Assembly (NCBI GenBank): GCA_963556065.3
Contig: CAUVYH020000007.1
Coordinates: 1-64,000, forward strand
Direction: 5' to 3'
Length of the DNA: 64,000 nt
From: JBAXTE01 sp963556065
GTDB taxonomy: Bacteria; Bacteroidota; Bacteroidia; Bacteroidales; WCHB1-69
In this document: piece by piece, positions 52,345 to 60,733 of the stretch
How positions within the stretch are numbered: the first letter of the stretch is position 1
Layout of the letters: every line of letters begins with the position of its first letter
Made by a program: the position numbers and the translations under genes
Notes under the pieces: generated by a model
The model's database searches: none
Told to the model about the DNA's origin: nothing
The model's input: only the letters and a program-made list of their open reading frames with translations

Positions 52345-53193
52345 TTATTTTTGAAATATTTCGTAATCTGAATTTTCAACAGCTTTTTTCTTAATATCCA
52401 CTCGAAGTTTTTCCAATAATGTATTTTTTCGAGTGTTAAGAATAACTGCTTTAATATTTTCGCGCTCGAATATCAACGGCGAAACATCGTCTTTTATTTT
52501 AAAGTCCTTGATTACGATTAAAAAATGGTATAAAGAATCTTGTATTTCAATGTTTCTATTTTGCAGCAATTGGGCAGTCTGATAATTTTGAATGGGCAAT
52601 TCTTTTATAATATCATCATAAAGCAGCCACGAATTATCATCAAAAAAATAATTTTCCGCAATTTTATCGACAAGTTGAGTTAATAATTTTTTGTTCTGAC
52701 GCGGAGCAAAAAGCAATTGCTTAACTCTAGGAATCGCAGGATGGGCTTTTCGAAACTTCACGAAATTCAATCGGACGATGTTGGACTTAAGTTCAAAATC
52801 AGCAATATGAGACTGATAGTATGTTTTTATCTCGTTGTCATTAATTACCGTGTCCAGATGATGATCCAAATAGTATGTTTCGTAAGCCTGAATCATAAGC
52901 AACTGTTTATAATTTTTCAGTTGCTTATCAAAATTTTTCTTGTCGGAAGGCAACTCTTCATCTGCTTTTTTTGCTAATAACTGTTGATTGACCCAAACCT
53001 CAATATAGTTTTTTACAATCGCTGCACTATCTGCCGGAGAAGTTTCGGGAGAAATTAACCCACAAATATCGCTCTGGTACAAGTAAGAACCTCCTACCTT
53101 TGCCAAAGCGACATCATTTTTATGGCTATTGCACGAAGAAGAGCAAAGCCAAACAGCAGTAAAAAACAGTATGAAATAAAAAGAATGTTTCAA
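52345..53193 (-). CDS. SurA-N-like lipoprotein without a visible parvulin domain
   Basis: 282 residues. Lipobox cysteine near residue 21 (SSSCNSHKND). The N-terminal half resembles the chaperone part of its neighbours: VALAKVGGSYLYQSDICGLI, then NYIEVWVNQQLLAKKADEEL, a pattern seen in the SurA/PpiC N-terminal domain. The C-terminal half is charged and helical; no parvulin signature such as the HIL motif is seen. Nine bases from the next gene, between two peptidylprolyl isomerases. Likely a membrane-anchored folding partner (inference). Confidence 0.75.
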   Translation of the reverse strand: MKHSFYFILFFTAVWLCSSSCNSHKNDVALAKVGGSYLYQSDICGLISPETSPADSAAIVKNYIEVWVNQQLLAKKADEELPSDKKNFDKQLKNYKQLLMIQAYETYYLDHHLDTVINDNEIKTYYQSHIADFELKSNIVRLNFVKFRKAHPAIPRVKQLLFAPRQNKKLLTQLVDKIAENYFFDDNSWLLYDDIIKELPIQNYQTAQLLQNRNIEIQDSLYHFLIVIKDFKIKDDVSPLIFERENIKAVILNTRKNTLLEKLRVDIKKKAVENSDYEIFQK

Positions 53194-53196
53194 TGA

Positions 53197-55278
53197 TTAT
53201 TTAATTGATTTTAGCACTTCCTGATTAACGACAACTGTATATTTTGCTTTAAGTTCTTTAATCCACTCTTTTTCCAAATAGTTCTGATATTCGGAGATTA
53301 CAATGCCTTTAATTTCCGAAAGCGGTTTTACTGAAGGTTCAAGCACCTTGTCTATCTGTACAATATAGAAGCTGTTTTTCGACGTAATTACATTTGAAAC
53401 TCCTTGCTTCCATTCAAATTCATCGATAACATTGTTGTCGCCTTTAGCATAAATACCCGTTTCGGAAGTAATAAGAGTTTCTTTAGCATTTATTTTTTTA
53501 ACAATATCATCGGATTTTGTACCCTTAGCTGTTTCTTTTTTGATTACTTTAAGCGCTTTGTTTGCAGTCTTCTCATCGTTTGCTTTATAGATAACCGCAT
53601 CAACACGACGAGGGTATTTATAATTTACTTTAAGCTCATCGTAATAATTTTGCAATCCTACAGAATCCTTAATAGCTTTCGACCATACTTTTTTATCCGT
53701 TAAATCGAATAACAATATACCATCGCGGTACTCTTTCAGCAACGCTTTAAAATCAGGATATTTTTGAGATAAACGGCTATCTTCATAAGCGATAATTTCG
53801 TCTTCCACCCAACTTTTAAACCTGTTTTTTAAAATTGACGAAGACTCTTCCTTGGGACTGTCGCCTTGATGTTTTTCCAAGTAAGCGGCAAATTGCGTTT
53901 GATTATATTTATTGCCATCCAAAACAAACATTATTTTATTTAAGTTTGAAGCCTTGGTTGCTTGCCAACTTCCCAAACGGAATGTGGAGTCGAGAAGAGG
54001 AACAAATTCATCCATTGTTTTCGGATATGCCACATAGGAATATTCAGATTTAAGTCGTTCGATGAATGAATCCTTACTTTTATTTGAGCGGATATCGCGA
54101 GCGATCTTCATTTTTAATTCCGATTTAGCCTCATCAAGCGTCTGTTCCTTACTTTTTTCGAGCAATTTAATAAAATGCCATCCGTACATGGTCAGCACAG
54201 GTTCTGAAATTTGATTCGGTTGCATTGTATAAAGCATCGATACAAATTCAGGTACCATTCTGTTTGAGCCGAACCAAGGCAAAAGCCCACCTTTAGGTGC
54301 CGAACCCTTATCATCGGAATATTGTTTAACCAGTTCGTCAAAATTTTCACCGTTATTTATTTTAGCCTTAATTTCGTTTACTTTTACCAGCGCTGCAGCC
54401 GAATCTGCAGCAGTAGCATTTTCATTTAGCTTTACCAGCAAATGGGCTACATGCACTTTTCCTAATGCCGGTTTTTTGTCAGCAACATAAAGAATATGAT
54501 AACCGAAATCAGTTCTGATAATTGGAGAAACTTGTCCTACTGGAGTTGTAAAAGCTGCATTTTCAAAAGGATAAACCATGTCGAATACCGAAAAGTAGCC
54601 TAAATCGCCCTTGTTCCCTTTATACCCTGGTTTTCCGCCTTCGGCACGTTGGTCTCTAGCTGACGGGTCTTCCGAAGAGGCAACGGCAAGAGATGCAAAC
54701 GATTCGCCTTTTAAAAAGCGATTGCGAAGAGCTAATATTTTGTTATAAGCATTTAAAGTATCTTTCGGAGCGGCATCTTTATCCACACGAATTAAAATAT
54801 GGCTGGCTCTGACATCAAACTTTGAGCGGGAATATGCTTCATTTAATAAGGCATCATTTACATCTTTATCCACCAGATATGGTTGCGCCAATTGTTTACG
54901 ATATCCAGCAAGTTCATTATTAAAAGCACTGGAAGTGTCAAGTTTCAAAAATTCCGCCTCTTTCACTTTAAGCTTGAAATTAATGTAAAGTTCCAAATAT
55001 TCATTTAAGCTTTTCTCATCAATTGGCGCTTGTTTGTTCGCGTTATTTTTTTGATAAACACTTAGAAATTCCGATTTCGTGATATTCTCGCCATTAATTG
55101 TAAGCAAAACAGGATCGACCGGTGTCGCAGGTACAATATTTTTTGCACTTTCCGACTTTACAGCCTCTTTTTTTGCAGGTTTTTTAGCTTTGTTGTTTTC
55201 TTTTTTCTGAGCAAAGGCTGAACTGTTGGTGAGAACAAAAGCCAAAACTAATACAGACACTAAATATACTCTTTTCAT
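53197..55278 (-). CDS. Peptidylprolyl isomerase with two parvulin domains (PpiC-type)
   Basis: 693 residues. Signal peptide about 1-24 (SSAFAQ), followed by a Lys/Ala-rich linker. N-terminal chaperone region about 60-155 (LTINGENITKSEFLSVYQKN at the start). Parvulin domains at about 160-258 (VRASHILIRVDKDAA, FASLAVASSEDPSARDQRAEGGKPGYKGNKGDLGYFS) and 265-365 (VHVAHLLVKLN, FDELVKQYSDDKGSAPKGGLLPWFG). The last 300 residues are another helical SurA-like region with VDAVIYKANDEKTANKALKV. First gene of the three-gene folding cluster. Intact. Confidence 0.93.
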   Translation of the reverse strand: MKRVYLVSVLVLAFVLTNSSAFAQKKENNKAKKPAKKEAVKSESAKNIVPATPVDPVLLTINGENITKSEFLSVYQKNNANKQAPIDEKSLNEYLELYINFKLKVKEAEFLKLDTSSAFNNELAGYRKQLAQPYLVDKDVNDALLNEAYSRSKFDVRASHILIRVDKDAAPKDTLNAYNKILALRNRFLKGESFASLAVASSEDPSARDQRAEGGKPGYKGNKGDLGYFSVFDMVYPFENAAFTTPVGQVSPIIRTDFGYHILYVADKKPALGKVHVAHLLVKLNENATAADSAAALVKVNEIKAKINNGENFDELVKQYSDDKGSAPKGGLLPWFGSNRMVPEFVSMLYTMQPNQISEPVLTMYGWHFIKLLEKSKEQTLDEAKSELKMKIARDIRSNKSKDSFIERLKSEYSYVAYPKTMDEFVPLLDSTFRLGSWQATKASNLNKIMFVLDGNKYNQTQFAAYLEKHQGDSPKEESSSILKNRFKSWVEDEIIAYEDSRLSQKYPDFKALLKEYRDGILLFDLTDKKVWSKAIKDSVGLQNYYDELKVNYKYPRRVDAVIYKANDEKTANKALKVIKKETAKGTKSDDIVKKINAKETLITSETGIYAKGDNNVIDEFEWKQGVSNVITSKNSFYIVQIDKVLEPSVKPLSEIKGIVISEYQNYLEKEWIKELKAKYTVVVNQEVLKSIK

Positions 55279-55348
55279 AAAAAATTATGTGTTTAAAAAT
55301 AAGTTAGAAAATAATATTAAGAACAAATATAAATTACAGTTTTAAAAA

Positions 55349-56824
55349 TTAACGGGAATAATTGGGTGCTTCACTTGTGATCGTAATATCGTGGGGATGA
55401 CTTTCCGTCATTCCTGCAGGAGTGATTTTCACAAATTTAGCATGTTTTTTAAGATGTTCAATGTTTGGAGACCCAGTATAGCCCATCCCTGCACGGAGCC
55501 CGCCAACCATCTGAAGAATCACTTCGGAAAGGCTTCCTTTATAAGCAACTCGGCCTACAATGCCTTCGGGTACCAGCTTTTTGATATCATCCTCCGCATC
55601 TTGAAAGTAACGATCTTTAGAACCTTTTTGCATCGCATCAATAGACCCCATTCCTCGATATGTTTTAAACTTACGACCTTCGAAAATTATGGTTTCACCC
55701 GGAGATTCATCCACACCTGCAAATAAGGAACCGGCCATAATGGTATCGGCACCGGCTGCAATAGCTTTAACAATATCTCCGGTATATCTGATTCCCCCAT
55801 CGGCAATAACAGGAACACCTGTTCCTTTAAGTGCTTGAGACACGGCATAAATAGCCCCTAATTGAGGAACACCAATTCCTGCAATAATTCGTGTAGTACA
55901 AATGGAACCGGGGCCAATTCCGACTTTTACCGCATCGGCACCTGCTTTTACTAAATCTAATGCGGCTTCAGCCGTAGCAATATTTCCAACAACCAACTCT
56001 ATTTGAGGAAAACGTTGTTTTACTTTTTTAACCACTTCAAGCACTCCTTTCGAATGTCCATGTGCAGTATCAATTACCAAAGCATCAACACCGGCATTTA
56101 CTAGTGCTTCACATCGTTCAAGCGTATCGTGAGTTACTCCAACTCCCGCAGCCACTCGCAAACGTCCCATTTTATCTTTGCACGCATTGGGACGAGCTTT
56201 TATTTTAATAATATCTTTATAGGTTATTAACCCAACCAAAACACCCTGTTTATTAACTACCGGAAGTTTTTCAATTTTATACTCCTGCAATATTTCGGCA
56301 GCTTTTTCAAAATCGGTAAATTCCGAAGTTGTAATCACATCATGAGTCATTACCGTAGTAATCGGCCTGTTTAAGTCTCTGATAAACCGCAAATCACGAT
56401 TAGTGACAATCCCTGCCAAATTATTATTTTCGTTTATTACCGGAATTCCACCGATTTTATATTCCGCCATTAACTTAAGTGCATCGGCAACAGTCGCGTT
56501 TTCCAAAATGGTAATTGGATTGATTATCATTCCATTTTCGGCCCGTTTGACCCGTTTGACCTCAGTGGCCTGATCTTCTATAGACATATTTTTGTGCAAT
56601 ACTCCTATGCCGCCTTCCTGGGCCATAGCAATTGCCATTTGAGATTCAGTAACCGTATCCATAGCTGCGGAGACAATCGGAATATTAAGTTTTATACTTC
56701 TTGTGAAACTTGTTCTTAGTTCTACTTCACGAGGTAATACCTCGCTATATGCCGGAACCAATAAAACGTCATCATAGGTTAACCCCTCACCTACAAATTT
56801 ATCTTTTGAGAAATCAAATTCCAT
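55349..56824 (-). CDS. guaB: Inosine-5'-monophosphate dehydrogenase
   Basis: 491 residues from MEFDFSKDKFVGEG, which agrees with the promoter at 56844-56851; the upstream ATG at 56854 lies inside that promoter. Oxidises IMP to XMP, the committed step of GMP synthesis. Two CBS domains (about 95-205) are inserted in a TIM barrel: GLTYDDVLLVPAYS at the start, GVTHDTLERCEALVNAGVDALVIDTAHGHS near 228, the catalytic cysteine loop VGIGPGSICTTRI near 302, then ADGGIRYTGDIVKAIAAGADTIMAGSLFAG. A hairpin overlaps the promoter. Confidence 0.96.
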   Translation of the reverse strand: MEFDFSKDKFVGEGLTYDDVLLVPAYSEVLPREVELRTSFTRSIKLNIPIVSAAMDTVTESQMAIAMAQEGGIGVLHKNMSIEDQATEVKRVKRAENGMIINPITILENATVADALKLMAEYKIGGIPVINENNNLAGIVTNRDLRFIRDLNRPITTVMTHDVITTSEFTDFEKAAEILQEYKIEKLPVVNKQGVLVGLITYKDIIKIKARPNACKDKMGRLRVAAGVGVTHDTLERCEALVNAGVDALVIDTAHGHSKGVLEVVKKVKQRFPQIELVVGNIATAEAALDLVKAGADAVKVGIGPGSICTTRIIAGIGVPQLGAIYAVSQALKGTGVPVIADGGIRYTGDIVKAIAAGADTIMAGSLFAGVDESPGETIIFEGRKFKTYRGMGSIDAMQKGSKDRYFQDAEDDIKKLVPEGIVGRVAYKGSLSEVILQMVGGLRAGMGYTGSPNIEHLKKHAKFVKITPAGMTESHPHDITITSEAPNYSR

Positions 56825-56843
56825 AGTTTTTTCCTTTGTCGTG

Positions 56844-56877
56844 CAAAAGTACAAAAAAACATTGTTTTTTTGTACTT
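56844..56877 (-). promoter_or_regulatory. guaB -7 box overlapped by a 31-bp inverted repeat
   Basis: TACTTTTG on the minus strand (56844-56851), 19 bases before the ATG. The perfect inverted repeat 56847-56861 with 56863-56877 (AAGTACAAAAAAACA and its complement) covers half of that box and the spacer above it. It may be an operator (inference). Confidence 0.55.
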
Positions 56878-56959
56878 CCTTATAATAAAATTCTTAAAAA
56901 TCAATAATAGCTTATTTGCAATTTTCAATCAATAAAAAAGCGCCAAATTCAGTTCATCA

Positions 56960-58234
56960 CTAAACAACCTCTGCTACGGTAAATGTGCTTCCTCCAACAA
57001 AAACCACATCTTCTTCCGAAGCCCGGTTTAACGCATTGGAATATGCTTCGGAAACCGATATATAAAATTCCCCTCTGAGTCCAAATTTATGGGCCTCATT
57101 CATTAACAACCGAGCATCCATTCCCCGAGGAATATCCGCTTTGCAAAAATAATAGATTGCATTTTTCGGCAATATCGACAGCACCGTTTGAATATCCTTA
57201 TCGTTAACCATTCCCAATACAAAATGCAACTCGCGATAGGATAACTGTTCCAGTTGACTAAGTACATACTTCAAACCATGCGGATTGTGCCCCGTATCTG
57301 CAATTGCTAACGGTTTATCATTAATTTTTTGCCATCGACCAAGGAGTTGAGTATTTTTAATTACATTTTGAACTCCTCTTTGAACTATTTCCGGTGAAAT
57401 TGAAAATATTTTATATTGATTAATTATGTCTATAGCTGCATAAAGCGTAGTTATATTTTTCATCTGGTAACTCCCTGCCAATGGGGAATTTAGGACGACA
57501 TCACGAATTAAAACGGATAATAAAAACGGATCGGCCTGTGCTATAATTTTGGCCTTATAATTCTGATCGGCAAAACATAACGGTGCATTTTCCAATAACG
57601 ATTTCTGCCTAAATACAGGGTCGGTAAAGGGGTTGGATTCTCCTATGACCACAGGCACCCGATGTTTAATTATTCCCGCTTTTTCGTATGCAATTTTATC
57701 TAAAGTATTTCCTAACAATTGTGTGTGGTCATAATCGATATTTGTAATTACGGAAAGTAACGGTGTAATGACATTTGTAGAGTCGAGCCTACCGCCAAGT
57801 CCCGTTTCAATAATGGCAATATCCACATTTTCATTGGCAAAATAGTCAAAAGCCAATGCCACCGTCATCTCAAAAAAAGAAGGCTGAATTCGATCAAAAT
57901 CCGGTTTATATTTTGACACAAAATCCACCACATTGGTTTCCGGAATCATTTTTCCATTGATTTTTATCCGTTCGCGAAAGTCTTTTAAATGAGGAGAGGT
58001 ATAAAGTCCGGTCTTCAGTCCCATTTCCTGAAAGACGGAAGCTAAAAAGTGCGACACCGAGCCCTTTCCATTCGTACCTGCGATATGAATGCTTTTAAAT
58101 TTCAGATAGGGATGGTTAGTAAGTTTCATCAGCTGATGAGTATTGTCAAGATTTGCTTTGTAAGCGGCTGCACCTATACGATGAAACATGGGTAAACTTT
58201 GAAAGAGGTAATTGAGGGTTTCTGAATAATTCAT
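56960..58234 (-). CDS. folC: Folylpolyglutamate / dihydrofolate synthase
   Basis: 424 residues from MNYSETLNYLFQ. Mur-ligase-type enzyme that adds glutamate to folates. Opening SLPMFHRIGAAAYKANLDNTHQLM, then the ATP loop HIAGTNGKGSVSHF (about 53-66), SPHLKDFRERI near 85, ETGLGGRLDSTN near 150 and NIDYDHTQLLG near 170 with the metal His, DTGHNPHG (about 312) at the C-terminal domain. Downstream of tonB on the same strand, 78 bases away. Intact. Confidence 0.94.
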   Translation of the reverse strand: MNYSETLNYLFQSLPMFHRIGAAAYKANLDNTHQLMKLTNHPYLKFKSIHIAGTNGKGSVSHFLASVFQEMGLKTGLYTSPHLKDFRERIKINGKMIPETNVVDFVSKYKPDFDRIQPSFFEMTVALAFDYFANENVDIAIIETGLGGRLDSTNVITPLLSVITNIDYDHTQLLGNTLDKIAYEKAGIIKHRVPVVIGESNPFTDPVFRQKSLLENAPLCFADQNYKAKIIAQADPFLLSVLIRDVVLNSPLAGSYQMKNITTLYAAIDIINQYKIFSISPEIVQRGVQNVIKNTQLLGRWQKINDKPLAIADTGHNPHGLKYVLSQLEQLSYRELHFVLGMVNDKDIQTVLSILPKNAIYYFCKADIPRGMDARLLMNEAHKFGLRGEFYISVSEAYSNALNRASEEDVVFVGGSTFTVAEVV

Positions 58235-58311
58235 AAAGTCAGTTTTAAAAAACATGCCCAAGTGTAAAAGGCATGACACTTGAGCACGAATAAGAGAAAA
58301 AAAATATTTCT

Positions 58312-59031
58312 TTATTCAATCACATAGGTAATTGTACCTTGTTGAATTTCAGGAGCATCTGCCTTAGCACTAAATTTTGATTTTAATGCAAACTCTTCGC
58401 ATTTCTTCCACACCTTTGTGTTTGCAATAGTAGATCCTCTTGATATTGCTTCGGCATCAACAACTCTGCCCGCAGGATCTACTTTAATCCGCACCACAAC
58501 TTTTCCCTGAACATTACTAAAATCTGGAGCAGGAAGACTTTTTGCCGTGCGGTCTTTTAATGAAAATCCGGGACCTCTTCCTCCGCCATTGCCAGGTCCA
58601 TGTCCGGAACCATTTCCACCACCGTCTCCGGAACCGCTACCCGGGCCATAGCCAGTGCCATTTCCTGTACCTGTACCGGTTCCTGTGCCGCCAGAATTGG
58701 AACCTTTTTTATACAATAATGCCTGATTAACAACCCGTTCCGGCACCTTGGCTTCAGTATTTGTCTTTTTAACTTTATTGTTATTTGTTATCGCATTTGA
58801 TTCTTCAGTGTTTTGAGTTGCATAATCCTCTTCGGATGAAGAGACTGAATTAACGTTTGCCGGCTCTGATGAGCCGCCACCGCCGCCGCCACCCATATCT
58901 ATCTCGATTCCCTCTTCGGCAGGAAGAGGCAATGGAGTTTTAAAACCCATAAAGAAAAAGCACAACAACAGCAAGCAATGAAACAATACCGTCCCGATAA
59001 TTCCTTTATGCTGATTAGTTATTTTTATCAT
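58312..59031 (-). CDS. TonB-like energy transducer with a Gly-rich linker
   Basis: 239 residues. One membrane helix near the N-terminus (about 12-30, GTVLFHCLLLLCFFFMGF). A run of glycines (about 47-53), a Ser/Asn-rich stretch and a second glycine-rich run with GTG and GSG repeats (about 112-152) form the periplasmic span where classical TonB has Pro-Lys repeats. The last 80 residues carry VQGKVVVRIKVDPAGRVVDAEAISRGST, the conserved TonB/TolA C-terminal fold. It transmits proton-motive energy from ExbB-ExbD to outer-membrane receptors. Third gene after exbB and exbD. Confidence 0.87.
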   Translation of the reverse strand: MIKITNQHKGIIGTVLFHCLLLLCFFFMGFKTPLPLPAEEGIEIDMGGGGGGGSSEPANVNSVSSSEEDYATQNTEESNAITNNNKVKKTNTEAKVPERVVNQALLYKKGSNSGGTGTGTGTGNGTGYGPGSGSGDGGGNGSGHGPGNGGGRGPGFSLKDRTAKSLPAPDFSNVQGKVVVRIKVDPAGRVVDAEAISRGSTIANTKVWKKCEEFALKSKFSAKADAPEIQQGTITYVIE

Positions 59032-59077
59032 GTTGCACTATGTATTAATTTAATAACGCTTTGTGTAATTTTAAACG

Positions 59078-59494
59078 TTATTCCTGTGGTTTTGTTGCCA
59101 AAATCACCTTATATTTTGTTTTTGCCGCATCATTGATTTTGTTAACCGCATCAATTACGTTTACAATAAGTTGCACCGATGCCTCTTTATCCGCTTTTAA
59201 AACGACTGTTGCATCATTTGGCTGCCCTACCAACTTTGCTTGAATCTGCTTAGACAAATCGGATAGATTTACACGATTCTCCTCAATATAATATTCATTC
59301 GGTGCTTTCACATATACAGTCATCGTTCGAGGCGACTGAACTTGGCTGTTACTACTAGGTAGTAACAACTTAATTGCATTGGGGCTTACCATTGTTGAGG
59401 TAATCATAAAAAAGATTAAGAGCAAAAAAACTAAATCCGACATGGTTGACGAACTGAAATCCTTGCTAATTTTATTTCTTGTTTTTAGTGCCAT
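59078..59494 (-). CDS. exbD: ExbD/TolR-family biopolymer transporter
   Basis: 138 residues. A single N-terminal helix preceded by a charged start (about 18-36, MSDLVFLLLIFFMITSTMV) with the essential aspartate at its beginning; the periplasmic domain has the ExbD features TVYVKAPNEYYIEENRVNLSDLSKQIQAKL and VVLKADKEASVQLIVNVIDAV. Forms the proton channel with ExbB. Twenty-one bases after exbB and 46 before tonB. Confidence 0.92.
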   Translation of the reverse strand: MALKTRNKISKDFSSSTMSDLVFLLLIFFMITSTMVSPNAIKLLLPSSNSQVQSPRTMTVYVKAPNEYYIEENRVNLSDLSKQIQAKLVGQPNDATVVLKADKEASVQLIVNVIDAVNKINDAAKTKYKVILATKPQE

Positions 59495-59515
59495 AATAAT
59501 GGGTTATTAATGCAA

Positions 59516-60226
59516 TTAATCTACCGGTTCATTTAATAAATCCATAAATTCCGTAGTCCGTGCTTCAAGAACAAACACCACTTTTTCTACTCTGGCCACC
59601 AGTATATTGTAGCAGATATAAGCCGTAATTCCAACAATTAAACCGCCAACAGTAGTCACCATTGCTTCGTAAATACCACTCGAAAGTAATTGAATATCGA
59701 GATTATTTCCTGCTTTCGACATATCATAAAATGCTTTTACCATACCGGTCACCGTGCCGAGAAATCCAAGCATCGGGGCTGCACCAGCAATAGTAGCCAA
59801 CGTCGCAATATTTTTCTCAAGGCGATTAATTTCCAATTTTCCAACGTTTTCAATAGTTGCATTAATGTCATTAAGTGGCTTTCCCAAACGAGTGAGCCCT
59901 TTTTCTATCATGCGAGCCAATGGTGTTTGGGTACTTTTACACAAAGCCAAAGCAGAATCCAAGCGACCATTATGAATAAAATCACGAATATTATTCATGA
60001 AATTCGGATCATCTTTACCCGCTTTGTTGAGGGTCATAAACCGTTCAACAAAAATATAGATAGCAATAATGGACATAATTCCGATTGGAATCATAATCCA
60101 CCCTCCTTTTACGGTTAAACTCCATATATTTAATGAGTCAAACTTTTGAGGCGCTGCTGCTTTTGCAATAGTATCGACCACTGCAGTACCTGTTTGCGAA
60201 ATCTGAAGAAGAATTGTACTTAGCAT
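59516..60226 (-). CDS. exbB: MotA/TolQ/ExbB proton-channel protein
   Basis: 236 residues. Three membrane helices: about 40-60 (WIMIPIGIMSIIAIYIFVERFM), 145-170 and 185-210, with the conserved segments IATLATIAGAAPMLGFLGTVTGMVKAF and EAMVTTVGGLIVGITAYICYN. These form the proton path with ExbD. First gene of the exbB-exbD-tonB unit, with a minus-strand TACTTTTG -7 box at 60253-60260. Divergent from the B12 receptor operon, which needs this complex to work. Confidence 0.93.
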   Translation of the reverse strand: MLSTILLQISQTGTAVVDTIAKAAAPQKFDSLNIWSLTVKGGWIMIPIGIMSIIAIYIFVERFMTLNKAGKDDPNFMNNIRDFIHNGRLDSALALCKSTQTPLARMIEKGLTRLGKPLNDINATIENVGKLEINRLEKNIATLATIAGAAPMLGFLGTVTGMVKAFYDMSKAGNNLDIQLLSSGIYEAMVTTVGGLIVGITAYICYNILVARVEKVVFVLEARTTEFMDLLNEPVD

Positions 60227-60252
60227 ATTTTTTCGGGTTTATAATTTAAGTA

Positions 60253-60260
60253 CAAAAGTA
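60253..60260 (-). promoter_or_regulatory. -7 box of the exbB-exbD-tonB operon
   Basis: TACTTTTG on the minus strand, 26 bases before the exbB ATG. No -33 at the correct spacing. Confidence 0.5.
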
Positions 60261-60419
60261 ACGTGTTTTATTTTTCAATATTATTTATTCAAATTATTTT
60301 CTAACAACATCGTGTTCATTAATCATGGTTGGAGCAATCATCTCACAAAAAACAAAAAAAATTTCAATTAGTATTATACCATAAAATTATTATCGGTATT
60401 TTTTTTAATAAAAAAATTA

Positions 60420-60451
60420 TTTGCAGAAATAGAAAAATGTTTATAGTTTTG
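60420..60451 (+). promoter_or_regulatory. Promoter of the B12 riboswitch operon
   Basis: TTTG (60420-60423), 20-base spacer, TAGTTTTG (60444-60451). The riboswitch begins within about 10 bases of the expected transcription start. Confidence 0.7.
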
Positions 60452-60457
60452 CAACGC

Positions 60458-60668
60458 AATTGGTTCTCATGAATAAGTGAGAAGTAAAAGGGAATCCCGT
60501 TAAATTCGGGAGCTGTACCCGCAACTGTTAGTTCTTTCGTTTAAAAAACGAAAAGTGCACTACAAGCCACTGTCCGTCAACTGACGAATGGGAAGGCGGC
60601 ACGAGAGCAAGCCAGGAGACCTGCCAAAAGCAACAGAATTGATAATATTGCTTCGGGAAAAAAGCAAT
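60458..60668 (+). ncRNA. Cobalamin (B12) riboswitch
   Basis: The conserved order of the class is present: TTGGTTCTC-type start at 60460, AAGGGAATCCCGT at 60488-60500, AGCTGTACCCGCAACTGT at 60511-60528, AAGCCACTG at 60564-60572, GGGAAGGCG at 60590-60598, and the B12 box AAGCCAGGAGACCTGCC at 60609-60625. After it TTGCTT (60648-60653) can pair with AAGCAA on either side (60628-60633 or 60662-60667). That gives two exclusive hairpins and a likely switching platform. It controls the operon from 60734. Confidence 0.93.
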
Positions 60669-60733
60669 TTGAATCAGAGGATCAGCCTCATTTCAAGTTC
60701 CTTTTTCTCGTTCGTAACTGAAAAAAAATCATT

